Source: Novosphingobium ovatum
GTDB taxonomy: Bacteria; Pseudomonadota; Alphaproteobacteria; Sphingomonadales; Sphingomonadaceae
Direction: 5' to 3'
Assembly: GCF_009909235.1 (NCBI RefSeq)
Contig: NZ_JAAAPO010000004.1
Coordinates: forward strand, 396,001 to 460,000
DNA length: 64,000 nt
Part shown: positions 6,601 to 16,066 of the stretch, in pieces
How the letters are laid out: every line of letters begins with the position of its first letter
Position numbering within the stretch: position 1 is the stretch's first letter
Made by a program: the position numbers and the translations under genes
The notes under the pieces: model-generated
The model's input: the letters and a program-made list of their open reading frames with translations, nothing else
Told to the model about the DNA's origin: nothing
The model's database searches: none

Positions 6601-9378
6601 TCATGCCGCATTCTTGCCGCCGGTCATCTTGGTGTAGAGATCGAACAGCTTTTCCAGGCGTTCCGTGTCGTTTTTGAACCGTCGGCCAATGTAGATACGC
6701 TCCAGCACCTCGTCGTTGCGCTCATGCGCGTGGCGCAGGTTTTCCGGCATTTTCTCTGGATCATAGAGATCCGCGATGGTGGCCGGGAAATGCGCCTCGC
6801 GCGCCAGAAGGATGTCCTCGGCGCAGCGGGTGAGGTCGGCCTTGTTCTGTTCGGTCAGTTTGGGGACGGGGAAGGTGTTCCAGCCAAGGGTGTTGGAGTA
6901 GGAGAAGTCGGTGCGCATGCGGACGCAAACGGTGCCGATCCAGACCCAGTGCAGGCGAGAGGCGATCAGGGCCATGTTCCAGAGTGGTGCGTCGTAGAGA
7001 GCGTAACACTTGTTTGAGACGGTGCTATGCTGGTCGACAACGCCCACCGGCAAAAATGGACGCTGCTCTGATGAAATTGCCGGTACTACTATTGTGTGCT
7101 GCTGGCCGATCCGCATGAGCTTAAGCTGATGGGCGCGACGGGCAAGTGCATTTGCGCCCTTATCAGGGCTTGCGAGCCTCACTTGGCGCACAGCTTCGAT
7201 GCGTTGACGGATTGCATCAATCGATAGGGCCTCATCCAAAAACTCATCCTCGATCCATAGGCAAAGCCGTTCGCCACCGTTGATGAAATTCTCGGAACCA
7301 TAGATTCGGCGCGTGAATTTCATTTGTTGCGTGGCATTCAGTTTAAGTCCCTTTAGATCGTCTCTGCTGAGAAGCAGATGGCCACCATCGCTTGGCTTGT
7401 TTCCAAACTCCATAATGGCCAAATCACCATTTGGCGCACTTCTCTTTTCGACGATTACAGTTTCACCCAGCGTGAGATAGGGAGTAATCGAAGGGCCTTC
7501 TCTCGCAATTACCTCACCTTGAGCACCACTTTCAAAAAGCGAACAAGCCGCTGTTGAGGTAGGACAAATTCCAATGATTGCCACCGTTACGCCAGCCTTA
7601 TTGCTGGCCAGATTTGCCCATTTGAAAGAGCGGTGAGCAAATCTGATTTGGCAACCTGCATTAAAAATAACTGGCCACAGGATAGGTACAGATTGTCCTT
7701 GGCAAATCGAATTCGTGCTTACGAAAGCTGCCGCACCTTGAACGTGGTTTAACCAGTCAGCCGCTTTTATAAACCAGCCAGATACATAATCGAGAAAGCC
7801 GCTCGATTTCGACCTGCCAGCTAAAACGTCTCGAATATCGGCCTTTTGTTCAGGGCTCTGCCACGTATTTCCTAAGTACGGCGGATTACCGCATATATAA
7901 GTCTCACCGCCCTCATTCTCGAAATCGATCTCGGTCTGGTTCAAAGGCGTGTTGAACAGGTCATCCCCATGCACTTTTACACCCTTACCGGTGGGGGGGC
8001 AAAGGCTCAGCCAGTCGATCCGCAACGCATTCCCGCAGGTGATCCAGTTCTGGCTGTCCAGCGGCAGGAAATCGGCCAGCGCTTCCTTTTGCCCGCGATA
8101 GAGCACATCGCACTGAAACTCGGCGATGATCAGTGCAAGGCGGGCGATCTCGGCGGGGAAGGGGCGCAGTTCGATGCCCCGGAAATTGGTCGCGGGAATC
8201 ACGCTCTTGCGGTCCGGTTCGCCGCGTCGTGCGTTGATGGCCGCCTCGATCTCGCGCATCTGCTTGTAGGCGATCACAAGGAAATTACCGCTGCCGCAGG
8301 CCGGGTCAAACACGCGAATACGCGCCATTCGATTGCGCAGGTTAAGCAGCTTGCGCGGATTGTCGCCCGCTTCCTCTAGCGCCGCCCGCAGATCGTCGAG
8401 GAACAGCGGGTTGAGCACTTTCAGGATGTTGGGCACGCTGGTGTAATGCATGCCCAGCGCGCTGCGCTCATCATCGTCGGCCACAGCCTGGATCATGCTG
8501 CCGAAAATATCAGGATTGATCTTCTGCCAGTCCAGATTGCCGATCTGGATCAGATAGGACCGGGCAATGCGGCTGAAGCGCGGCACATCGGTGCTGCCCG
8601 AGAAGAGCTGTCCATTGACGTAAGGGAACACGTCGGCCCAACGCGGGGTGCCTGCGGCCTTGCGATAGCGGTCGTCCAGCTTGCCCTCATGGCGCGTGGG
8701 CGTATCCATCGCCTTGAAGATGGTGCTGATCACCTCATGCGTGTTGCTGGAATCGCGCTCCGACATGCGGTCGACCGTGGCGGTGAACAGCCCTTGACCG
8801 TTGAAGATGTCGGTATCCTCGGCAAAGAAGCAGAAGATTAGCCGCGCCATGAAATGGTTCATGTCGGCGCGCCGCTCGGCAGCCGCCCAGTCGGGGTTGT
8901 CCTTCAGCAGTTCGACATAGAGCTTGTTGAGGCGGCTCGTCGCCCTGATGTCAAAGGTGCTCTCACGGATCTGCTTGACCGTGGTGATGCCTGCCAGAGG
9001 CAGAAACAGCCCGAAGTGATTGGGGAAATCGGCATATTGGCAGGCGACGGTTTCGCCGGTGGCCAACTCTTCTGCCTGAAAGTCCGCCCCATCGGTGGCG
9101 AGGATGAACTTGGCCTTGGCGGCTTGGGTCTTGGGGCTGGCGCGCAGGGCCTGAAGCGTGGCATCGACTTCGCCCGCGGGGCAGGTGGCAATGTGGATGT
9201 TGCTGCGCTGAAGAACGCCGCCCGGAATGTCCGAACCGTTCGACGCCCCAGTGCGCAGCTTCTTGAGCGTGGTGGCTTTGTTTCCAAAGGCCTCCAGAAA
9301 GGCATACGGAAATTCCGCCGCATCAAACGGAGCGGCGGCAAGGTCAGTGATGGCTTGTTCGATTTCAACGGCGTTCAT
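6601..9378 (-). CDS. MmeI-like class I SAM-dependent DNA methyltransferase
   Basis: This 925-residue protein has an adenine-N6 methyltransferase core: motif I DPACGSGNF from Asp358 and catalytic NPPY at 498-501. The layout follows MmeI-type enzymes, with an N-terminal helical region, the methyltransferase, then a target-recognition region (about 600-800) and a short C-terminal spacer. The N-terminus starts directly in an alpha-helical segment, and I see no PD-(D/E)XK nuclease motif like that of MmeI. It is first in a minus-strand operon with a toxin-antitoxin pair, a helicase and a GIY-YIG nuclease, so cleavage is probably done by another subunit. The target-recognition part is clearly A+T-richer than the flanking gene segments. 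Confidence 0.85.
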   Translation of the reverse strand: MNAVEIEQAITDLAAAPFDAAEFPYAFLEAFGNKATTLKKLRTGASNGSDIPGGVLQRSNIHIATCPAGEVDATLQALRASPKTQAAKAKFILATDGADFQAEELATGETVACQYADFPNHFGLFLPLAGITTVKQIRESTFDIRATSRLNKLYVELLKDNPDWAAAERRADMNHFMARLIFCFFAEDTDIFNGQGLFTATVDRMSERDSSNTHEVISTIFKAMDTPTRHEGKLDDRYRKAAGTPRWADVFPYVNGQLFSGSTDVPRFSRIARSYLIQIGNLDWQKINPDIFGSMIQAVADDDERSALGMHYTSVPNILKVLNPLFLDDLRAALEEAGDNPRKLLNLRNRMARIRVFDPACGSGNFLVIAYKQMREIEAAINARRGEPDRKSVIPATNFRGIELRPFPAEIARLALIIAEFQCDVLYRGQKEALADFLPLDSQNWITCGNALRIDWLSLCPPTGKGVKVHGDDLFNTPLNQTEIDFENEGGETYICGNPPYLGNTWQSPEQKADIRDVLAGRSKSSGFLDYVSGWFIKAADWLNHVQGAAAFVSTNSICQGQSVPILWPVIFNAGCQIRFAHRSFKWANLASNKAGVTVAIIGICPTSTAACSLFESGAQGEVIAREGPSITPYLTLGETVIVEKRSAPNGDLAIMEFGNKPSDGGHLLLSRDDLKGLKLNATQQMKFTRRIYGSENFINGGERLCLWIEDEFLDEALSIDAIRQRIEAVRQVRLASPDKGANALARRAHQLKLMRIGQQHTIVVPAISSEQRPFLPVGVVDQHSTVSNKCYALYDAPLWNMALIASRLHWVWIGTVCVRMRTDFSYSNTLGWNTFPVPKLTEQNKADLTRCAEDILLAREAHFPATIADLYDPEKMPENLRHAHERNDEVLERIYIGRRFKNDTERLEKLFDLYTKMTGGKNAA

Positions 9379-9534
9379 GGCTGATCACTAGGCCAATTGC
9401 GGTATCTGTCGCAAGCCGAAGGCGACTGGATCGGCTGCGTATATTGCCCGTTGAGTAGGCAAGTTGGTGCCCTGTAACCAAATTGGTGTTGTGATTGGTG
9501 TTTGAAAATGCTTGCTTTCAGCACGCAGTCCCAC

Positions 9535-9562
9535 TTGCGGCACACCGGCTGCTGGCTATTGT
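9535..9562 (+). promoter_or_regulatory. Candidate promoter of the Shango operon
   Basis: TTGCGG (9535-9540) and TATTGT (9557-9562) are spaced by 16 bases and end about 28 bases before the likely TTG start. The divergent region 9379-9590 also holds three TTGGTG copies (9464, 9483, 9495) of unknown meaning. Confidence 0.45.
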
Positions 9563-9590
9563 GTAAGAGAATTCAACAAAGGAATTGGTC

Positions 9591-12116
9591 TTGAAATTTC
9601 TCAAGGGGGCCTTGACCTACGTTCTGGCATTCATTGCCTGCATGTTTGTTGTGGTCACGGCACTCGAAAGCTGGCCAGCGGGCATGCAGATGCTATTTGC
9701 ATTTGGAGTGCCAGGGGGCGTGGTCTGGTGGAGGCGATCAGTGTCTGAAAAGAAGATCGCCAATCGTCCTTCATACCATCCAAGACAAGATAATGCCGAA
9801 CTCATCAAGGCATCGCGGGCGAGAGCAGAAAGAATTGCCCGTGAGTCGGCAGATAGTGTGCAAAGCCTGAGCGTCACTGACACTGCTGGCGATATCGTGA
9901 GCCCTCGGGCGCGCGGGCATTCTGCTTTGACACCTTATCAGCCTAATCAGGACAACGCGCAGCTTATTCAGGCTGGGCGTGAGGCGCGTTCAGCATTGGC
10001 AGAAGCCGCACAGCGCAGAGCAGCATCAGTCCAGAAAATCCAGCAGACCAGCCATTTGCAAGGCTGGGTGCCAAAGGGCCAGACGGTTGTTATCGCCGGC
10101 CGGGTCTTGCCGGGCATGGTCTACGTTGGGGCAGCTCCAAGTGTTGTCGGCGGTGGCTATGGCGAGCGTTGCCGTGCCTATATCGATCAGAAACAGTCGG
10201 TATCATCCGTCCGTGCGGGCAAGAGCGAAGATTCCATGCCGTACTGGCCTGGGTATTCCAGTATTTCATCAAATTGTCGGGCAACTTATCTCGACTGGTT
10301 GGCAGATGGCGCCAAGGATCCCACCGTTAATCCAGGCTATATGTTTCTCTATTTTTATGGATTGGAACGACGCTTTCTCGTCGACAATCCACCTGAGGAT
10401 GAAAAACGAGAGATTCTCGCTGAGGTTCAGCGCCTGCGAGAGCTGTTCAGTGCGAACCATTCGGTCCAGCGCTACCTTGGCGATTTCATTGACGTCGCCG
10501 GCCTCGTCCTCAGCGCCGACGATCTCAAAGCGCCCGTGTTCAAGAGTTGGACCTGGGAGCTTCCGCTCTCTTTGAAGGTCACGCTTGGGGGTATGATCGC
10601 CAATGACATTCCGTTGAGCGCCGATTGGCTGCTGAGTTGGTTCCTTTGCCACGGCGAAAAGCGGCTTCGCACACCAGCGCACCGCTGCGAGGATGAGTTT
10701 AAAGCGCTCTTTTGTAAAAAATTTGACCAGAGGTATCCCAAGGGTTTGAAGGTCGCAAAATCCAAAAAACAACTGAAATGTAGCTATCGCGCTGCTTCCG
10801 GCGAGTTCAGTAGAGATCTGCCAGTGACGGCAAACGGGCGGCCTGTGCTGGATGTTTCGGGTCTAACCAAGCCAGTCACTCTGGCACAGGCCATAGCCGA
10901 TGAGGCGATGGACGAGTTGGATAAGCTCAGTCGCTTTCTGGGGCGCAACCCGGAACGCAAAGGGAGTTTTGAGGCCCATGCCTTGTTGCCAACCTGCCTT
11001 TGGGACCAGTTCCCATCCGAGCAGCGTCAGGATCTGATCAATTGGGTCAAGATTCGCATCGAAGCGGGAGGTTTGGTCCCCGTGGGCGAGGTGTTCGGCC
11101 AGATTGGGAATCAAGCAGCAGGAAAAAGAACCAAGCGCCAGCTAACCGACTTGGCCGACGCGTTGGGCAGTCTTGGGTTCGGATTGGCACCCGATCCCCG
11201 TTATGGCCTTCGCATGCCAAAAGAACGTGAGCCCGTCGTCCTTTTTGAATGGGATGGATCCTGGGATGCCGAATGCGCGTCCACTGAATATCGCAATGCC
11301 TTGATCGAGTTGGCGCTTGGCGCCTTTATTGCACAAGCCGATGGCCAAGTGAGCGAGAGTGAGCGGCATGCTCTGTTCAACCGGATAGCACGAGTGAGGG
11401 ACGTTTCTGCGCTCGAGTGCAGGTTGCTTAAGGCCAATTTGGATTGGTTTCTGGCTGTTCCGGCCGATATTGCGACCTTGCGAAGCCGACTCAAGGATGT
11501 CGATGGCGATCAGAAGATGGCCTTGCGATCTGCAATGATTGCGATTGCTCATGCCGACGGCTTGATCAAGACCGAGGAGGTGGCCGGAATCGAAAGGATC
11601 TATCGCATTCTTGGGCTTGACCCCTCAACCGTCTACTCTGATTTGCATGCTGGCGAAGTCTCCGACGCCCCGGTGCGCGTGAAGGCGGCAGAGCCGGGCG
11701 CGCCAGGAGAGGCCATTCCAGACGATCCTTCGACTCCACAGTCGCGGCTCGATCCGAGCCGGATCGCGGCCATACGCTCTGATACGGCCCGAGTTTCTTC
11801 CGTGCTTGGACAAATTTTCCAGAGTGAGCCGGATGTCGAGCCAGAGCCCAGCACTTCAGTGTCACCCATTGCTGGCCTTGATGCAAAATGCGCCGCTTTG
11901 GTCCGCGATCTTATAGCGAAGGACTATTGGAGCGAGGACGATTTCACAGATCTGGCCAAACGGCACGGCCTGATGCCTTTGGGCGCGCTTGAGGCCATTA
12001 ACGAATGGTCGTTTGCGACCTATGACGAAGCCTTGCTGGATGAGCATGACGGTTACGACGTCACGGATGACATCGCGCAAGCGCTGAAAACGCAATTTGA
12101 GAAAGAGGTAGCCTGA
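9591..12116 (+). CDS. sngA: Shango defence protein SngA (TerB-domain, membrane-anchored)
   Basis: About 841 residues. The N-terminus has two hydrophobic segments (about residues 5-27 and 35-50), suggesting inner-membrane anchoring. A TerB_N-like domain follows around residues 205-330 (MPYWPGYS, LYFYGLERR), then a TerB-like acidic helical domain near 565-690 (FIAQADGQVSESE and IAHADGLIKTEE) and a TerB_C-like end near 765-830. TTG at 9591 fits the AAAGGA ribosome site better than TTG at 9585. The stop overlaps the sngB start (TGATG). A TerB protein, an ATPase and a helicase in this order are the three components of Shango, an antiphage system whose mechanism is poorly known. Confidence 0.8.
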   Translation: MKFLKGALTYVLAFIACMFVVVTALESWPAGMQMLFAFGVPGGVVWWRRSVSEKKIANRPSYHPRQDNAELIKASRARAERIARESADSVQSLSVTDTAGDIVSPRARGHSALTPYQPNQDNAQLIQAGREARSALAEAAQRRAASVQKIQQTSHLQGWVPKGQTVVIAGRVLPGMVYVGAAPSVVGGGYGERCRAYIDQKQSVSSVRAGKSEDSMPYWPGYSSISSNCRATYLDWLADGAKDPTVNPGYMFLYFYGLERRFLVDNPPEDEKREILAEVQRLRELFSANHSVQRYLGDFIDVAGLVLSADDLKAPVFKSWTWELPLSLKVTLGGMIANDIPLSADWLLSWFLCHGEKRLRTPAHRCEDEFKALFCKKFDQRYPKGLKVAKSKKQLKCSYRAASGEFSRDLPVTANGRPVLDVSGLTKPVTLAQAIADEAMDELDKLSRFLGRNPERKGSFEAHALLPTCLWDQFPSEQRQDLINWVKIRIEAGGLVPVGEVFGQIGNQAAGKRTKRQLTDLADALGSLGFGLAPDPRYGLRMPKEREPVVLFEWDGSWDAECASTEYRNALIELALGAFIAQADGQVSESERHALFNRIARVRDVSALECRLLKANLDWFLAVPADIATLRSRLKDVDGDQKMALRSAMIAIAHADGLIKTEEVAGIERIYRILGLDPSTVYSDLHAGEVSDAPVRVKAAEPGAPGEAIPDDPSTPQSRLDPSRIAAIRSDTARVSSVLGQIFQSEPDVEPEPSTSVSPIAGLDAKCAALVRDLIAKDYWSEDDFTDLAKRHGLMPLGALEAINEWSFATYDEALLDEHDGYDVTDDIAQALKTQFEKEVA

Positions 12117-13420
12117 TGTCGAAGCTTAAGCCCCGCGAACGTGACGCCATCGTTCAGGCGCTCCGCGCAGGCGTTGTCCCGAAGCTGGGCTTGAGGCATC
12201 TCCAGGTCGGGCGGGCGCACGAGATCGAGGAACTCGTCAAGGATATTGATCGGATAGCTGATGGCGGTTCTGCCATTCGGTTTATCATCGGCGAATATGG
12301 CTCTGGCAAAACCTTCTTCATGAACCTCATCCGGCTGGTGGCGCTGGAAAAGGGGCTGGTTGTCATGTTTGCCGATCTCGCGCCGGACCGCCGATTACAT
12401 GCGACGAGCGGACAGGCGCGCAGCCTCTATGCCGAAATGGCCCGGAATCTCGCCACGCGCTCCAAGCCTGATGGCGGAGCCTTGACCAGCGTGGTTGAGC
12501 GCTTTGTCAGTCAGGTGCAGCAGGAGGCGGAAGCCAAAGATCAGTTGACTGGAAGTGTGATCCGGGAGCGCCTTTCCCACTTTGAGGAAATGACGGGTGG
12601 TTTCGATTTCGCGGAGGTGATCCGGCGGTATTGGGAGGGGCATGAGGCAGGCGATGAGGATCTGAAATCCGCCGCTCTGCGTTGGCTGCGTGGCGAATTC
12701 TCAACCAAGACCGATGCCCGCAAAGCGCTTGGCGTCCGCACGATCGTTGATGATGCGAGCGTTTATGATCATCTGAAGTTGATGTCTGCCTTCGTCTGCG
12801 AGGCGGGATACAAGGGCTTGCTCGTCGGCCTGGATGAAATGGTGAACCTCTTCAAGCTAAGCTCGGCGCAGGCTCGAAATGCCAATTATGAGCAGATTCT
12901 GCGGATTCTCAATGACGTGCTTCAGGGCAGCGCCGAACATCTGGGTTTTCTATTGGGAGGCACGCCGGAGTTCCTGATGAACACCCGCCGCGGCTTGTAC
13001 AGCTACGAGGCATTGCAATCCCGACTGGCTGAAAACACGTTCGCTCGTGACGGCCTGATCGATTTGTCAGGGCCAGTCATTCGCCTTGCCAGTCTAACGC
13101 CGGAAGACCTGTTCGTCCTTCTGTCCAATATTCGCGCGATCATGCAGGGGGAGGACGATGCATTGCCCGATGCCAGTTTGGAGGCATTCATGGCGCATTG
13201 CTCTTCGCGGATCGGGGAGGCGTATTTCCGCACGCCCAGAAACACCGTGACGGCATTCGTCAACATGGTGGCGGTCTTGCAGCAAAACCCTGGCACTGAA
13301 TGGACCGACCTGATCGAGAAGATTGAGGTCAGGGAAGACCGGGGCGATGACATGGCCGACATCGATGAACAAGTCGGGGCTGCACCGGTCGACGATGACC
13401 TCGCCGCTTTCCGTTTGTGA
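12116..13420 (+). CDS. sngB: Shango defence ATPase SngB (BrxD-like P-loop protein)
   Basis: A 434-residue P-loop ATPase with Walker A GEYGSGKT (59-66) and a Walker B ending in LDE (239-241). The sequence resembles the DUF2791/BrxD ATPases of BREX. ATG at 12116 shares one base with the sngA stop, and its stop overlaps the sngC GTG by four bases, so all three genes are coupled. The TerB and Lhr-like helicase neighbours, and the lack of BrxA, BrxB, BrxL, PglX or PglZ, favour Shango over BREX. Confidence 0.82.
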   Translation: MSKLKPRERDAIVQALRAGVVPKLGLRHLQVGRAHEIEELVKDIDRIADGGSAIRFIIGEYGSGKTFFMNLIRLVALEKGLVVMFADLAPDRRLHATSGQARSLYAEMARNLATRSKPDGGALTSVVERFVSQVQQEAEAKDQLTGSVIRERLSHFEEMTGGFDFAEVIRRYWEGHEAGDEDLKSAALRWLRGEFSTKTDARKALGVRTIVDDASVYDHLKLMSAFVCEAGYKGLLVGLDEMVNLFKLSSAQARNANYEQILRILNDVLQGSAEHLGFLLGGTPEFLMNTRRGLYSYEALQSRLAENTFARDGLIDLSGPVIRLASLTPEDLFVLLSNIRAIMQGEDDALPDASLEAFMAHCSSRIGEAYFRTPRNTVTAFVNMVAVLQQNPGTEWTDLIEKIEVREDRGDDMADIDEQVGAAPVDDDLAAFRL

Positions 13421-15612
13421 CTTCCGCTTTCGATAAACTCGCCAGGCCAGTCCAGCGATGGATCCGGGCTCAAGGCTGGCGAGAATTGCGCGATATTCAA
13501 ACGCGGGCGATTCATGTCATCAGGGACTGCCAGGCCGATGTGATCGTTGCCGCATCGACAGCGGGCGGCAAGACCGAGGCTGCTTTCCTGCCCTTGATTT
13601 CCGATGTCCTGGAAGCGGAGGTCGGCGGAATTGGAGGGTTTGATCTACTCTATATAGCGCCGCTCAAGGCGCTGATAACCGATCAGGCAAACAGACTGGA
13701 GGCAATCTGCCAAGAAGCGGAACTTCCAGTTGTGCCTTGGCACGGTGACGTTGCGGCTTCGATCAAGACCCGGGCGACCAAGCGCCCGCGCGGCATTTTG
13801 CTGATCACGCCTGAATCGCTAGAAGCGCTGTTCATTCGCCGTGGACTTGATGTTCCGCGGCTTTTTCGTTCTGTACGTGCGGTCGTACTCGACGAAGTCC
13901 ACACCATGCTCGACAGTGAGCGCGGCGTTCAACTGCGCTCACTGCTCACTCGCTTGGAACTGGCCATCGGCCGGCCAGTCAGGCGAATAGGGCTTTCCGC
14001 GACCTTGGGCGATATGGCACAGGCTTGTGTTTATCTGCGCCCTGATGATGCCGCCAATGTTCAGGCGATTGAAGCGGCCGGCGGAGAGGCTGAGCTTCGT
14101 TTGCAACTTCGAGGATACCTGGCGGGCGGAACTGACAAAAGCATCCCGGCGCCAACAGACCTGATTGCGAAGCATATATTCGATCACTTGCGTGGAACCG
14201 ACAACCTGGTCTTTGCGGGCTCACGCCAATCGGTTGAAATCTACGCTGATCGCTTGCGGACTATGTGCGAGGATGCCCGCCTCCCGCAGGAATTTTATCC
14301 TCACCACGCCAGCCTTTCCCGCGACCACCGCGATCTTGTCGAACGGCGGCTCAAGGATGGCAGATTGCCCACTACGGCAATTTGTACCTCCACATTGGAA
14401 CTGGGGATCGACATCGGGGATGTAAGCTGTGTGGCGCAGATTGGCGCCCCTTTCAGCGTTGCCTCTCTCCGGCAGCGCCTCGGTAGATCAGGGCGCCGCG
14501 CTGGCAAGCCGGCGATCCTGCGCCAATATGCTGTTGAAGCTGCGCTCGACTCGAAAAGCAGTTTTGCCGACAGGCTCCGGCTAGGCCTCATCCGATCAAC
14601 CGCCATGATCGAATTGTTACTCGAGAAATGGTGCGAGCCAGCGCAAACTGGGGCTTTGCACCTCTCGACGTTGGTGCACCAGATATTGTCGATTATTGCC
14701 GAAAAGGGTGGTGCCCATGCCCCTCGGCTCTATCGTATTCTCTGTCAAGACGGACCGTTCCGCCAGGTCAGTTCCGCCATTTTTGCTGATGTTTTGCGCG
14801 CCATGGGTCAGGCAGATCCCGCTCTGATTGAGCAGACCAAGGACGGCCTATTGCTGCTGGGGCCGATGGGAGAAACTTTGGTTTCCCATTACAGCTTTTA
14901 CGCCGTTTTTCAGACACCGGAGGAATATCGCCTGATTTCTGATGGAAGGGAGTTGGGTACTCTCCCGGTCGACAATATGGTCGCGCCGGGCATGATGCTC
15001 ATATTTTCTGGGCGGCGCTGGTTGGTCCAAGAGGTCGATGATCGTGCCAAGGTCATTCTTGTCACGCCTGCGAAGGCCGGCACCCCACCGATATTTGGCG
15101 GTGATGCAGGTATCATTCATGACGTCGTGATTGAGCGTATGTTCTCAGTGCTGAAGCGGAATGACTGCCCCGCCTACATGGACGCTACGGCTCAGGTGCT
15201 ACTGGCGGAAGCGCGCTCAAACTTTTCCCAAATGCAATTTTCTCGGGGGAGGATCGCACAAATCGGCGAAGGTGAGTGGATTGTCGCTACTGGCTGCGGG
15301 ACGGTCAAGACAACCACGCTTGCCTTTGCATTGAGGGCGCGGGGCTTTACCGTTCAAATCTATGATGGCTTCCTTGAAGTCTTGATTGCAAAATGCACGC
15401 AGCCTCTTGAAGTAGTGCTGAGAGACCTTGCTGATGGCTGCGATGCCAAGCTGTTTGCCGATAATGCCAATTTGATGACGGAGAAGTTTCATCCTTATCT
15501 TTCACGAAGGTTGCTTGAAATTGACGCATTGACGGTTCGTCTTGATGAAAGCTGCCTACCTACGCTTTCTGAAACTATCCTTTTCGATAGCCAGTTGGTT
15601 CACCTGGCGTGA
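13417..15612 (+). CDS. sngC: Shango defence helicase SngC (Lhr-like DEAD/DEAH family)
   Basis: A 731-residue superfamily II helicase: ASTAGGKT Walker A (46-53), DEVH (159-162), a GLSATLGD motif III, TLELGIDIG and a motif VI with LRQRLGRSGRR. The rest resembles Lhr/BrxHI-type helicases, with an unassigned C-terminal 300 residues. GTG at 13417 overlaps the sngB stop as GTGA. It completes the three-gene Shango set; no frameshift or truncation is visible. Confidence 0.85.
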   Translation: MTSAFDKLARPVQRWIRAQGWRELRDIQTRAIHVIRDCQADVIVAASTAGGKTEAAFLPLISDVLEAEVGGIGGFDLLYIAPLKALITDQANRLEAICQEAELPVVPWHGDVAASIKTRATKRPRGILLITPESLEALFIRRGLDVPRLFRSVRAVVLDEVHTMLDSERGVQLRSLLTRLELAIGRPVRRIGLSATLGDMAQACVYLRPDDAANVQAIEAAGGEAELRLQLRGYLAGGTDKSIPAPTDLIAKHIFDHLRGTDNLVFAGSRQSVEIYADRLRTMCEDARLPQEFYPHHASLSRDHRDLVERRLKDGRLPTTAICTSTLELGIDIGDVSCVAQIGAPFSVASLRQRLGRSGRRAGKPAILRQYAVEAALDSKSSFADRLRLGLIRSTAMIELLLEKWCEPAQTGALHLSTLVHQILSIIAEKGGAHAPRLYRILCQDGPFRQVSSAIFADVLRAMGQADPALIEQTKDGLLLLGPMGETLVSHYSFYAVFQTPEEYRLISDGRELGTLPVDNMVAPGMMLIFSGRRWLVQEVDDRAKVILVTPAKAGTPPIFGGDAGIIHDVVIERMFSVLKRNDCPAYMDATAQVLLAEARSNFSQMQFSRGRIAQIGEGEWIVATGCGTVKTTTLAFALRARGFTVQIYDGFLEVLIAKCTQPLEVVLRDLADGCDAKLFADNANLMTEKFHPYLSRRLLEIDALTVRLDESCLPTLSETILFDSQLVHLA

Positions 15613-15702
15613 TTTGGGCTGTGGAGAGCCTTGCTCCATCTGCCCATTCATCGGTGAGTAGTTTTGTTTGCAATATGTTCCTGTTTTGCCTATTCTGTTG
15701 CT

Positions 15703-16050
15703 ATGTCAGAACTAGACGAAATCTCCCAACTCAAGGCTCAGGTCGACCAATTGACTGCTGAGAATGCAGCCTTGCGCGAGGCTGGCTTTCGTGGGTCGAA
15801 GGCCGAAGCGCTGATGGCGCTCGAGTACGATCGTATCCCCACCTTCCTGAAGAGCAATCAGGCCATTGCCTGGCAGCGAAAGATCGCCACAGCGGTGATG
15901 GTTGTCGTGCCGTTGATACTCGTTGCGGTTGCTGTTTTTGGCGGGCTTTATGCTTATCGGGACCATCAGCAGTTGGAAGAAATGCGGCGGCTTCAGGCAA
16001 GCGTTGAACATGATTTCTGGAAAGATCCCGCCTTGAAAGCGAAAAAATAG
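15703..16050 (+). CDS. Small coiled-coil membrane protein downstream of Shango
   Basis: A 115-residue protein of unknown function. Residues 1-22 form a short coiled coil (LKAQVDQLTAENAAL), residues about 60-84 one transmembrane helix (MVVVPLILVAVAVFGGLYAY), followed by a charged tail. ATG at 15703 begins 90 bases after sngC on the same strand. It may be an accessory to Shango, whose SngA also appears membrane-bound, or an unrelated element gene. Confidence 0.6.
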   Translation: MSELDEISQLKAQVDQLTAENAALREAGFRGSKAEALMALEYDRIPTFLKSNQAIAWQRKIATAVMVVVPLILVAVAVFGGLYAYRDHQQLEEMRRLQASVEHDFWKDPALKAKK

Positions 16051-16066
16051 ATGTACGTTTCAAGGC
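16030..16066. terminator. 9-bp inverted repeat between convergent genes
   Basis: GCCTTGAAA (16030-16038) and TTTCAAGGC (16058-16066) are perfect complements around a 19-base loop holding the stop of the plus-strand gene and the end of traG. Location suggests transcript separation between cargo and tra operon. There is no T tract, so intrinsic termination is uncertain. Confidence 0.4.

Noticed and set aside
2688..9378. DISARM or classical type I restriction
   Set aside because: There is no DrmA/DrmB/DrmC set, no HsdS gene, and the helicase is not fused to a nuclease.
12116..15612. BREX system
   Set aside because: The ATPase and helicase resemble BrxD and BrxHI, but no BrxA, BrxB, BrxC, PglX, PglZ or BrxL is present; the TerB gene points to Shango.
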